From: Clostridia bacterium
GTDB taxonomy: Bacteria; Bacillota; Clostridia; Oscillospirales; CAG-272
NCBI GenBank assembly: GCA_017463865.1
Contig: JAFTOI010000020.1
Span: 1 to 64,000 of the forward strand
Reading direction: 5' to 3'
Length of the DNA stretch: 64,000 nucleotides
This document shows, piece after piece, positions 46,350 through 53,227 of the stretch. The notes under the pieces are model-generated. The model searched no databases, was not told the origin of the DNA, and saw only the letters and a list, made by a program, of their open reading frames with translations. Made by a program: the position numbers and the translations under genes. Position 1 is the first letter of the stretch. The number at the start of each line of letters is the position of its first letter.

Positions 46350-47495
46350 ATGATCGACGAAAGCTACATGAACATCACCCGCTACGACGTCCTCGGCAAG
46401 CTGCCCGACCCCTTCCAGCGCGCTGACGGCAGCCGCCTTGCCTCGCCCGATGAATGGGCCGAGCATCGCCGCGCGCTGTACAAGACCGCCGTCGAGCTTC
46501 AGTACGGCACCATGCCGCCCCCGCCCGAATTTCTCGAGCTGGAGCTGCTCTACCGCGGCAAGGAGACCGAGACCTACCGCATCACCACCGGCCGCCGCGA
46601 CCATCCCATCAACTTCATGATGCGCATCATGAAGCCGGCCGGCAAGCCGGCGGCGCCCATGCCCGCCGTGGTCGACGGCGACCTCTGCTTCAACTATGCC
46701 TTCGACAAGGCGTGGTACACCGCCTTCACCAGCGAAAACATCTGCCTCGCCCTCTTCAACCGCACCGAGCTGGCTCACGACATCCAGCACGAGGGCCGCC
46801 GACAGGGTCAGCTGTACGCCGCCTACCCCGAGTACACCTTCGGCGCCCTCGGCGCCTGGGCGTGGGGCTACTCCCGCTGCGTCGACGCGCTGGAGAAGCT
46901 CGACTACATCGACAAATCCTGCATCGCCTTCACCGGCCATTCCCGCGGCGGCAAAACGGCGGCGCTCGCCGGCGCGCTGGACGAACGCGCCGCCATTGTC
47001 AACCCCAACGAGACCAACGCCGGCTCGTGCAGCTGCTACCGCATCCACATGGCGGCCCTGGTCGACGGCGTCGAGAAGCGCAGCGAGACCCTCGCCGACC
47101 TCTGGCGCAACTTCGACTTCTGGCTCGGCCCGCAGATGGGCGACTACACCCAGCGCGAGAACGAGCTCCCCTTCGACTGCCACTTTCTCAAGGCCCTCAT
47201 CGCCCCGCGCACCCTCTTCCTCTCGGAGGCGGCCGACGACCTGTGGGGCAGCCCCATCGGTGCGTGGATGACCACGCAGGCGGTGGGCGAGGTGTACAAG
47301 TTCCTCGGTGCGCCCGAGAACCTCATCTGGTACTTCCGCCCCGGCCCGCACTTCCATGATCTCGAGGACGTCCGCCGGCTCATCAACGTCATCAAGCATA
47401 AGTATGAGGGCAAGCCGCTCGAGGAGGGCTTCTTCCGCACGCCGTTTGTGCAGCCTGAGCTGATCTACGACTGGAAAGCGCCCGAATCCAAATAA
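46350..47495 (+). CDS. CE15-like glucuronoyl-esterase family hydrolase
   Basis: 381-aa alpha/beta hydrolase. The nucleophile elbow FTGHSRGGKTAALAGALDERAAI resembles the carbohydrate esterase 15 motif (G-C-S-R-x-G-K..AGA.DER), followed by NPNETNAGS and a late PGPHFHDLED that supplies the catalytic His. CE15 enzymes cleave esters between lignin alcohols and glucuronate in xylan; a related acyl-sugar esterase activity is plausible. There is no signal peptide, so it would act on imported oligosaccharides. SD AAAGGAGG lies before ATG 46350. The upstream TIM-barrel gene may share the pathway. Confidence 0.75.
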   Translation: MIDESYMNITRYDVLGKLPDPFQRADGSRLASPDEWAEHRRALYKTAVELQYGTMPPPPEFLELELLYRGKETETYRITTGRRDHPINFMMRIMKPAGKPAAPMPAVVDGDLCFNYAFDKAWYTAFTSENICLALFNRTELAHDIQHEGRRQGQLYAAYPEYTFGALGAWAWGYSRCVDALEKLDYIDKSCIAFTGHSRGGKTAALAGALDERAAIVNPNETNAGSCSCYRIHMAALVDGVEKRSETLADLWRNFDFWLGPQMGDYTQRENELPFDCHFLKALIAPRTLFLSEAADDLWGSPIGAWMTTQAVGEVYKFLGAPENLIWYFRPGPHFHDLEDVRRLINVIKHKYEGKPLEEGFFRTPFVQPELIYDWKAPESK

Positions 47496-47507
47496 GTACA
47501 GTAAAAT

Positions 47508-47938
47508 GCAGACCGCCCATGCGGGCAATGTCATGAACTCAAGAAATTCACCATAACAATTCTGCTGTGTGAAGCTTTTCGCGCTCCCGCGCGACCAGAG
47601 GGCGGGAACCATCTCAAACGCCGAAGTTTCCCGCCCTCTGGACTCCCACCTTCCTTGGCTTGGCGCGCTATCCCATGACAAAAATCAGCCCCGAAACGTA
47701 TGTTTCGGGGCAATTTTTATGAACACTGGGATCACGCCAGCCAAGGAGATTGGGGGTGGAGGGGGTTAGGGGACGAGGTTGGTTTACCAACCTTGTGACT
47801 TGGCAAAGCCAAGTCGGGAACTCTTGGCGTCTGAGATGGTCCTTTCCCCCTCCTCGCGCGGGAGCGCGAAAAGGTTAGCGCGAAACAATCCTGCTATTAC
47901 CAAACCTTAAGTTCATGACATTGGCCCATGCGGTCTGC
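47508..47938. repeat. Composite inverted-repeat element with two facing repeat-family copies (B)
   Basis: The 451-bp gap between the esterase and spoVAC is filled by a 431-bp element. Its ends (47508-47540 and 47910-47938) form an imperfect inverted repeat: GCAGACCGC, then CATG, then CAATGTCATGAACT. Inside are two palindromic-family copies facing each other (47550-47671 plus strand, 47725-47912 minus strand) with conserved CTTTTCGCGCTCCCGCGCGA ends, and between them a terminator-like hairpin GCCCCGAAAC / GTTTCGGGGC followed by a T tract (47688-47717). No ORF worth calling. Confidence 0.7.
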
Positions 47939-47946
47939 ATTTTTGC

Positions 47947-48390
47947 TCAGATCATCGTCCACACCCAATAGATCGCCCCATATACCGCCCCGGCAAGCGT
48001 GGCGTAGAGCAGCACCGGCCCCGCGACGGTGAAGATCTTCGCGCCAACGCCCAACACCCAGCCCTCGGCCTTGTTGTCGATGGCCGGTGATACGACCGCG
48101 TTGGCAAATCCGGTGATGGGCACCAGCGTCCCCGCACCGGCGCGCTTGGCGATGTCGTCGAAGACGCCGAGCCCGGTCAGCAGCGCCGCCAGAAAGACCA
48201 GCGTCACCGCCGTCGTCGTGCCGGCATCCTCCTTGTCCAGTCCCCAATATTGATACAGCGTCGTCAGCCCCTGCGCGCCGCAGCAGATACCCCCGCCAAC
48301 GAAAAACGCCCAGACGCAGTTTTTCAGACAGGGCGATTTCTTCGCGCGCTTCTCAGCGTAATCGGCGTAGGTCGTTTTGTTGATGTTCAT
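47947..48390 (-). CDS. spoVAC: Stage V sporulation protein AC
   Basis: 147-aa membrane protein of the SpoVA channel that moves Ca-dipicolinate into the forespore and out at germination. The N-terminus YADYAEKRAKKSPCLKNCVWAFFVGGGICC, of which the core SPCLKNCVWAFFVGG is diagnostic, is followed by GVFDDIAKRAGAGTLVPITGFANAVVSPAI and VGAKIFTVAGPVLLY, with about four transmembrane segments. ATG 48390 follows GGGAGGG. The usual partners spoVAD and spoVAE are not adjacent: downstream is the repeat element and upstream the divergent zinc-ribbon gene. Confidence 0.93.
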   Translation of the reverse strand: MNINKTTYADYAEKRAKKSPCLKNCVWAFFVGGGICCGAQGLTTLYQYWGLDKEDAGTTTAVTLVFLAALLTGLGVFDDIAKRAGAGTLVPITGFANAVVSPAIDNKAEGWVLGVGAKIFTVAGPVLLYATLAGAVYGAIYWVWTMI

Positions 48391-48469
48391 ACGATCCCTC
48401 CCTTTGCCCTTATTTTCCCCCGCCGCGCAAAAATTTATGTAGCCGAAGTGTAAACATTTGCGCCGCCGT

Positions 48470-48498
48470 TTGACTTTTGGCGTGCGGTGCTGTATAAT
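48470..48498 (+). promoter_or_regulatory. Promoter of zinc-ribbon gene
   Basis: TTGACT (48470-48475), 17-bp spacer, TATAAT (48493-48498), 36 bp before the ATG. Confidence 0.85.
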
Positions 48499-48534
48499 AA
48501 TAGGTAGTTGATTTGCCCAAAGGAGGATCATATC

Positions 48535-48942
48535 ATGGCAAACTGGGATAAATTCTGCGACACCGTGTCCAACACCGCAAACAAAGCCGCCGCCAAGGCC
48601 GGCGAGCTCACCGACGTGATGAAGCTCAAATACAAGCTCCACCAGACCAAGACCGAGCTGCGCGAGACCTACGAAAAGATCGGCCGCTTGACCTACGACC
48701 AGCTGCACTTCGGCCACGACCGGGCCGTCGAGATCGACAAGCTGCTCCCCGAGGTGGGCAAACTCCGCGACCGTATCCGCCGCCTCGGCGCCGCCATCGC
48801 AAAAGAAGACAACGCCGTCTACTGCGCCAACTGCGGCACCAAGCTTGAATCAGACATGAGCTACTGCCCCGGCTGCGGCCAAAAGCAGACCCGCCCCGAA
48901 ACGGCAGAGACCACCGAACCCGTCTCCGCCGACGAAGTGTAA
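48535..48942 (+). CDS. Zinc-ribbon domain protein with coiled-coil N-terminus
   Basis: 135-aa cytoplasmic protein. Residues 1-85 are helical and charged, with a coiled-coil stretch (LKYKLHQTKTELRETYEKIG). A C-terminal zinc ribbon reads YCANCGTKLESDMSYCPGCG (two CxxC knuckles, about residues 99-118), followed by a Thr/Glu-rich tail. Such proteins are common in Clostridia and of unknown role. ATG 48535 has SD AAAGGAGG. It is monocistronic; a repeat-family copy follows the stop. Confidence 0.8.
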   Translation: MANWDKFCDTVSNTANKAAAKAGELTDVMKLKYKLHQTKTELRETYEKIGRLTYDQLHFGHDRAVEIDKLLPEVGKLRDRIRRLGAAIAKEDNAVYCANCGTKLESDMSYCPGCGQKQTRPETAETTEPVSADEV

Positions 48943-48955
48943 AGGCGGCAAGCCG

Positions 48956-49037
48956 CCAGCCAAGGAAAGGGGGTGCCGGGGGAGAAACTTCGGCGTTTGA
49001 GTTGGTCCTCCCCCGGCTCGCGCGGGAGCGCGAAAAG
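48956..49037 (-). repeat. Palindromic repeat family, copy C
   Basis: About 80 bp in reverse orientation: CCAGCCAAGG, stem GCCGGGGGAGA / TCCTCCCCCGGC, conserved loop AAACTTCGGCGTTTGAG and the end TCGCGCGGGAGCGCGAAAAG. The stem sequence differs from copies A and B but the pairing is kept. It lies in the 301-bp gap before rplM; the remaining part up to the rplM promoter is A/T-rich with nothing else recognised. Confidence 0.7.
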
Positions 49038-49164
49038 TCCCGCTGAAGCCGAAAAAAAATGTAAATCACCCGCGAGGAATCCCCCTCAATTTGCGAGAAA
49101 ATCGAAGAATTCGCGAGCTTCCCCCACGCTAAATTAAAATATTCGGATTTTTTCAAAAAAATGC

Positions 49165-49200
49165 TTGACAAGCCTGCTTAGTTGTGGTATACTAAGCAGG
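49165..49200 (+). promoter_or_regulatory. rplM-rpsI promoter with overlapping palindrome
   Basis: TTGACA (49165-49170), 17-bp spacer, TATACT (49188-49193). A perfect 10-bp inverted repeat, CCTGCTTAGT (49173-49182) and ACTAAGCAGG (49191-49200), covers the spacer and the -10 box with an 8-bp centre. It ends about where transcription starts, so it is more likely a DNA operator than an RNA hairpin. Confidence 0.75.
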
Positions 49201-49243
49201 CTGAAATTTTATCAACAAAATGTTTCTATGGAGGAAATTCGCA

Positions 49244-49672
49244 ATGTCCACTTTTATGGCGAAAAAAGAAACCATTGAGCGCAAGTGGTACGTGATCGAC
49301 GCTGCCGGCAAGCCCCTCGGCAAGACCGCTGTCGCCGCCGCTACTATTCTCAGAGGCAAGCATCGCCCCGAGTTCACGCCTCACGTCGACTGCGGTGAGT
49401 TCGTGATCATCATCAACGCTAAAGACGCCGTCCTGACCGGCAAGAAGCTGACCCAGAAGTACTACCGCCGTCACTCCGGCTACATCGGCGGCCTGAAGGA
49501 AGTCCAGTACAAGACCCTGATGGCTACCCGTCCTGAGCTGGCTATGGAGCTGGCTGTCAAGGGTATGCTTCCGCATAACACCCTCGGCCGCACCGCAGCT
49601 ACCCGCCTGAAGGTCTACGCAGGCGCCGAGCACAAGCAGCAGGCACAGCAGCCCGTGCCCTACGAAGCTTGA
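49244..49672 (+). CDS. rplM: 50S ribosomal protein L13
   Basis: 142-aa L13 of the large subunit, standard length. The start [19 protein letters not shown], the LGRLATAAA-like core [29 protein letters not shown] (described by its core) and [10 protein letters not shown] are diagnostic. GGAGG precedes ATG 49244; an earlier in-frame ATG at 49220 is not needed. First gene of the rplM-rpsI operon, which is normally co-regulated with ribosome synthesis. Confidence 0.98.
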   Translation: MSTFMAKKETIERKWYVIDAAGKPLGKTAVAAATILRGKHRPEFTPHVDCGEFVIIINAKDAVLTGKKLTQKYYRRHSGYIGGLKEVQYKTLMATRPELAMELAVKGMLPHNTLGRTAATRLKVYAGAEHKQQAQQPVPYEA

Positions 49673-49696
49673 GAACAGGAAAGGATGGTATAACTG

Positions 49697-50098
49697 ATGT
49701 ACACTAGTGCAAAGCCCTACTTCTACGGCACCGGCAGAAGAAAGAAGTCGGTTGCTCGCGTCCGTATCGTTCCCGGCACCGGCGCGATCACCATCAACGG
49801 CAAGGACATCGACGCCTACTTCGGCCTCGAGACCCTGAACCTCATCGTCAACCAGCCCTTCGGCGCTACCGGCACCACCGGCAAGTTTGACATCATCGCC
49901 ACCGTCACCGGCGGCGGTCTCTCCGGCCAGGCCGGCGCGATCCGTCACGGTCTCGCCCGCGCACTCTGCCAGGCTGACGAGAACTATCGTCCCGCCCTCA
50001 AGGCAGCAGGTTTCCTGACCCGCGACCCTCGTATGAAGGAAAGAAAGAAGTACGGTCTCAAGGCCGCACGCCGCGCAAGCCAGTTCTCCAAGAGATAA
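49697..50098 (+). CDS. rpsI: 30S ribosomal protein S9
   Basis: 133-aa S9 of the small subunit. [16 protein letters not shown] near the N-terminus, the [19 protein letters not shown] block and the C-terminal basic tail RRASQFSKR, which reaches the P-site tRNA, are intact. It begins 24 bp after rplM. The last codons (TCC AAG AGA TAA) form part of the 13-bp direct repeat that bounds the integrated element, so the gene end was rebuilt on insertion and the coding sequence is complete. Confidence 0.98.
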   Translation: MYTSAKPYFYGTGRRKKSVARVRIVPGTGAITINGKDIDAYFGLETLNLIVNQPFGATGTTGKFDIIATVTGGGLSGQAGAIRHGLARALCQADENYRPALKAAGFLTRDPRMKERKKYGLKAARRASQFSKR

Positions 50099-50099
50099 T
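50087..50099 (+). repeat. Left attachment site copy
   Basis: CTCCAAGAGATAA, comprising the last sense codons and stop of rpsI. Identical to 58799-58811. Confidence 0.75.
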
Positions 50100-50120
50100 C
50101 TGGGAACACTACTATTGTTC

Positions 50121-50156
50121 AAAAAACCCCGAAACCACTATGGTTTCGGGGTTTTT
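50121..50156 (+). terminator. Element-borne terminator after rpsI
   Basis: Stem AAAAAACCCCGAAACCA / TGGTTTCGGGGTTTTT with a 3-nt loop, T tract after it. Because it lies inside the left boundary it comes with the element, and it closes the rplM-rpsI transcript; the presumed original terminator is at 58863-58894. Confidence 0.85.
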
Positions 50157-50176
50157 ATTTGTTTATGAAAATATGA

Positions 50177-50197
50177 CTTGGTGCAAACTTGGTGCAA
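50177..50197 (+). repeat. Left subterminal direct repeat (integrase arm-type site)
   Basis: Two tandem CTTGGTGCAA(A) units, identical to 58664-58684 in the same orientation. Position 78 bp inside the element end fits an integrase arm-binding site. Confidence 0.55.
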
Positions 50198-50248
50198 AAC
50201 GCTATGCGATGATAGCAAACGATATAAAACAATATGGGAAGTTTGCTC

Positions 50249-51157
50249 TTATTTGCCAATTTCGAGACCATCCCACCCGTCTTTCTTCAAAAGTGCGCTG
50301 GCGTAGTTTCGGCTGAATGAATAATAGAAGCAGTCAAACAAGATGCGGTCATCGGGGCGATTGGAGCATTGAATGGTATAACCCTCGTTTCTGAGTACGG
50401 CTTCCATCTCCTCTGCGTTCAGACCGATGTAGAAGCCCACATTACACAAAAACAGCTTTCCATACACACGGCGTTTGTCTTCTTCCTTGTTCTTGGAAAA
50501 GGAATAGAAGACATTTTTGTTTATATGGTTCTCTCGAATATCAGCAATCAGATAGTCGGATATGGTTCTGCTCTCGGCTGGCTTCAGCTTTCGTTCTACC
50601 GTTTGCCATTTACCACGCTTAATCTCCCGAAGCACTTTCTTTATATCCATCTTGTTTATCTGTTCGGCTTTTTCAAGAATATTTACCTTATATGTAATAG
50701 TCTCCAACGACAGCTGGTTGATAATGGCATGTAAGGCTTCACGCTTGCCCGATTTGAAGCTGGCTATATTCTTTGAGTATTGCTTAACCCTATCAGCTTC
50801 TCTGTTAATGCTCTTGGATATTAAGTGGCTGGTTGTGTTCTCCAACTGTAATTGTTCAACATCAGCGGTAATGTCAATTTCCTCGCCATCGCTGGTGATA
50901 GCCACATATCGGGGGAACTTTAGCACGGACAGTTTGAGTGCTCTATCAAACTGTGCGCTTGTCATTGTTCCCTTATGAGCATTGAAGAACTCTATATACT
51001 CCTTACAGAACTCAGCAACGGCTTCTTGGTACCGATAGGGGTACTCAGTATAAATCGGTCTGTCGCTCGGCTGAATGGCTGTGCGACATTGCTTTATCCA
51101 GCGTGATAACTGGGTGAGATTAAGGTTCTCTATATCAACTTGAAACAACTCGTTCAT
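50249..51157 (-). CDS. Hypothetical element protein
   Basis: Unrecognised 302-aa cytoplasmic protein, helical and charged, without signal or membrane segments. Its C-terminal part, around LFLCNVGFYIGLNAEEMEAVLRNEGYTIQCSNRPDDRI (residues 240-275), has the layout of a helical domain seen in various Firmicutes proteins in which a short Leu-rich helix is followed by a conserved Asn/Arg-Asp step, but I cannot name it. SD AGGAGG precedes the ATG, and a perfectly spaced promoter lies at 51182-51210. It is divergent from the rest of the element and could be its regulator or replication factor. Confidence 0.6.
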   Translation of the reverse strand: MNELFQVDIENLNLTQLSRWIKQCRTAIQPSDRPIYTEYPYRYQEAVAEFCKEYIEFFNAHKGTMTSAQFDRALKLSVLKFPRYVAITSDGEEIDITADVEQLQLENTTSHLISKSINREADRVKQYSKNIASFKSGKREALHAIINQLSLETITYKVNILEKAEQINKMDIKKVLREIKRGKWQTVERKLKPAESRTISDYLIADIRENHINKNVFYSFSKNKEEDKRRVYGKLFLCNVGFYIGLNAEEMEAVLRNEGYTIQCSNRPDDRILFDCFYYSFSRNYASALLKKDGWDGLEIGK

Positions 51158-51181
51158 AGCAAAATCCTCCTAACAATAATA

Positions 51182-51210
51182 ATTATATATTAAATATTCT
51201 CAAAAGTCAA
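51182..51210 (-). promoter_or_regulatory. Promoter of element gene 50249-51157
   Basis: Minus-strand TTGACT (51210-51205), 17-bp spacer, TATAAT (51187-51182). The operator-like repeat at 51218-51260 abuts its -35 box. Confidence 0.8.
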
Positions 51211-51217
51211 TATAACT

Positions 51218-51260
51218 GCTCCTATTGATAGGAATAGCATTGGCTGAAAGTCTTGATTTT
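51218..51260 (+). repeat. Operator-like repeat, copy 1
   Basis: CCTA-N4-TAGG palindrome followed by AATAGCATTGGCTGAAAG, matching copy 2 at 54907-54953 over about 40 bp. It lies just upstream of the divergent gene's promoter. Confidence 0.55.
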
Positions 51261-51403
51261 CAACGGATAATATCGCATAATCTGTGTGTCAGCTGGCTTG
51301 TTCCTTGAAAACTGAATAGCGTTGTGAGGCATAGAGTTATATTCAACATCGGATTTCAGTATCATATATCAATATGAAAAACTTAGTCGAAAGAAAGGAG
51401 AGT

Positions 51404-51559
51404 ATGACAGCGATTGGGATATTGAGCCAATCGCTACAATTTAGTAGGTACTATGTGAAGAAACGGCGAAGCCGCCGCTTCTTCACATATTCCGAGAGCA
51501 TTTTGTATCAGTTATGGGTTATGCCCTTTTCCCAGCCAAAGGCGAAAAAGTGGTTTTAG
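51404..51559 (+). CDS. Possible small basic element protein
   Basis: 51-codon ORF opened by AAAGGAG 5 nt before ATG 51404. The middle (VKKRRSRRFF) is encoded by an 11-bp-stem inverted repeat (51452-51462 with 51479-51489), so the DNA may instead be functional as a hairpin. No family recognised. It ends 22 bp before the recombinase gene; a leader-type role is possible. Confidence 0.3.
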   Translation: MTAIGILSQSLQFSRYYVKKRRSRRFFTYSESILYQLWVMPFSQPKAKKWF

Positions 51560-51581
51560 ACTTAACTAAGGGGGTGCGAGA

Positions 51582-52493
51582 ATGGGTCGCAAAAGTAAAA
51601 ACATCAAGATTGAATTGAACCGTCGTATTGATGAACTGCTCCGTATTGGGGAGAAGAAAATCAAGGACGATAAGACCAATCCGAACAGGGCTGAGGGGAT
51701 TCATTCCATCCGCACTGCCGATACATACCGAAGCATAGCAAACAGCTTTGCTGACTTTCTCAAAGGTCAAGGGGTTAGGACAATGGCTGAGATAGAAAGG
51801 CAGCATATAGAGGACTATATGCTCAGTCGCTCGGCCTTGTCTGCCTACACCCACAGTAGAGACCTGTCAGCAATCAACAAGCTGTTGGATACCAGGTATA
51901 CGCCGAGAGACTTCGGCTTCCAAGATAGAAAGCACTCACACATCACTAACAACCGAGGTACGGCACTATACGACACCTCAGAAGCCAAGCGAAACCGAGA
52001 GCAGATTGAGTTTGTAAGGGCAACAGGCATACGCAGACAGTCCATTGCCACCATCACCCCCGAACAGGCGGTACGAAACGCAAGCGGTCAAGTCATTGGC
52101 TTCCATCTCATAGAGAAAGGCGGCAGGGAGCGAAACTGCGTTGTGCTGGAACAGGAGCGACCAAGGATAACCGAGCTTGTCAATCAGAAGATTGCGGAGC
52201 AAGGTGCTACTGCTCCAATGTTCCGAGCTGTTGACAGCAACGCCAACCCACATTACGCACGACGCGAGTACGCACAGGCTTTATATGCTGATTTGAAGCA
52301 GGCACACGAAGATGGGCGTGATTACTACGATGGCTACAGAAGCAAGTTCATCAACGAGCAGGCTCTTGAAAAGGCTATCAGTCGATACAACAATGAGGTT
52401 GTACGGGGATATGAGCGTGATGTGATGGCAGAGGTGTCTCAGAACATGGGGCACAACCGCATAGATGTGATAATATACCACTACTTAAACTAA
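51582..52493 (+). CDS. Divergent tyrosine recombinase
   Basis: 303-aa protein with a tyrosine recombinase layout. A core-binding-type helical domain covers about residues 40-105 (TADTYRSIANSFADFLKGQG, DYMLSRSALSAYTHSRDL). The catalytic part offers the first Arg in ATGIRRQSIATI, a beta-hairpin Lys in IEKGGRERN, HxxR as HYARREYAQ, then SQNMGHNRIDV (His) and IIYHYL with the nucleophile Tyr. The order R-K-HxxR-H-Y is thus complete but the spacing is unusual. SD AAGGGGGTG. Its role beside the canonical integrase is unclear: dimer resolution, excision or inversion are options. Confidence 0.65.
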   Translation: MGRKSKNIKIELNRRIDELLRIGEKKIKDDKTNPNRAEGIHSIRTADTYRSIANSFADFLKGQGVRTMAEIERQHIEDYMLSRSALSAYTHSRDLSAINKLLDTRYTPRDFGFQDRKHSHITNNRGTALYDTSEAKRNREQIEFVRATGIRRQSIATITPEQAVRNASGQVIGFHLIEKGGRERNCVVLEQERPRITELVNQKIAEQGATAPMFRAVDSNANPHYARREYAQALYADLKQAHEDGRDYYDGYRSKFINEQALEKAISRYNNEVVRGYERDVMAEVSQNMGHNRIDVIIYHYLN

Positions 52494-52568
52494 TTGGTGT
52501 TATATCCCTCTTTTCTTTGTCGTAGAATGAAATATAAGATACAAACTTGTCAAAGATTGGAGGGCAAT

Positions 52569-52691
52569 ATGATTTTATCGTATGATGAAGAACTGTTCCT
52601 CTCAACCGTTATGGCAGAGGAGTTTGAAAAATCCTTTTCCGAATGGATTGAGCATATGGAACAGGATTATTCCGCTGTGGCAAGGGCGTAA
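52569..52691 (+). CDS. Small acidic element protein
   Basis: 40-aa ORF (MILSYDEELFLSTVMAEEFE...) with SD GGAGGG 4 nt before the ATG at 52569. Helical, acidic, no known family. Located after the divergent recombinase and before the structured RNA region. Possibly a small regulator. Confidence 0.4.
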   Translation: MILSYDEELFLSTVMAEEFEKSFSEWIEHMEQDYSAVARA

Positions 52692-52798
52692 TCTTGCTTG
52701 TCATATATTTTCATCTTTCTTCGGCCTTGCGAGAAATCGCAAGGTTTTTACATAGATAAGCATACTTCTGTTATAATTCCGCAGAAGTTGAAGTATAG

Positions 52799-52985
52799 TA
52801 TAATATAACAGACCTGATACACCTGTTATGATTGCTCGACTATATTTGACTAAGCAAGCAAATAAAAGTGGCAGGAATATATCTGGTGAAGAATAAAAAA
52901 TGGTAGCAACCCGTTAAGGGTTGAACATAAAAGGGCAGGAATATTGAAGTCCCCTCGCAACGCTGTTTGCGAGGGGACTTTCTTG
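52799..52985 (+). ncRNA. Candidate small RNA unit 1 with terminator
   Basis: TATAAT at 52799-52804 is followed by hairpins ATAACAG / CTGTTAT, CAACCC / GGGTTG and a strong terminator stem AAGTCCCCTCGCAA / TTGCGAGGGGACTT (52947-52980) with TCTT after it. GGCAGGAATAT occurs twice in it. No ORF with an SD. The -35 region is weak, so the promoter is tentative. Confidence 0.4.
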
Positions 52986-53027
52986 TCCTCGAACACTTCT
53001 GCTTAATAATTATGAATACTCTTAGCG

Positions 53028-53200
53028 TATAATCATAAAAAAGAGCACTCCAATCGACACGATTGGTAGCGACAGCTTCCCTACGGGTTGTTTATTACCG
53101 AGAACGCCACGCGTTCCAGTCGGTGCTCCAAAGAGCTTTGGTAAGCTCCCTCGCGTAAGCGAGGTTATCTAATTGACCATCAGCTTGCTGATGGTTTTTG
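53028..53200 (+). ncRNA. Candidate structured RNA unit 2 upstream of DUF3991 gene
   Basis: TATAAT at 53028-53033 is followed by a chain of perfect stems: GAGCACT / GGTGCTC (53043-53049 with 53122-53128) enclosing CCAATCG / CGATTGG (53050-53066) and GAACGC / GCGTTC (53102-53116); then GAGCTT / AAGCTC (53133-53148), CCTCGC-GTAA-GCGAGG with a GNRA loop (53149-53164), and a terminator CCATCA / TGATGG plus TTTTT (53177-53199). The closing pair makes a multibranch fold. It is either an independent small RNA or a regulatory leader. Confidence 0.55.
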
Positions 53201-53227
53201 AAACTTATATAAAGGAGAAAGAGTTTG

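Noticed and set aside
49200..49243. Possible L13 leader RNA before rplM
   Set aside because: The untranslated stretch is only about 40 nt and shows no stem; the nearby palindrome lies upstream of the expected transcript start.
51452..51489. Hairpin in the element as a terminator
   Set aside because: The 11-bp stem is not followed by a T tract and lies in a possible small ORF, so termination is not supported.
52799..53200. CRISPR-like or tandem repeat array
   Set aside because: The repeated words are hairpin arms of different sequence, not regular direct repeats with spacers.
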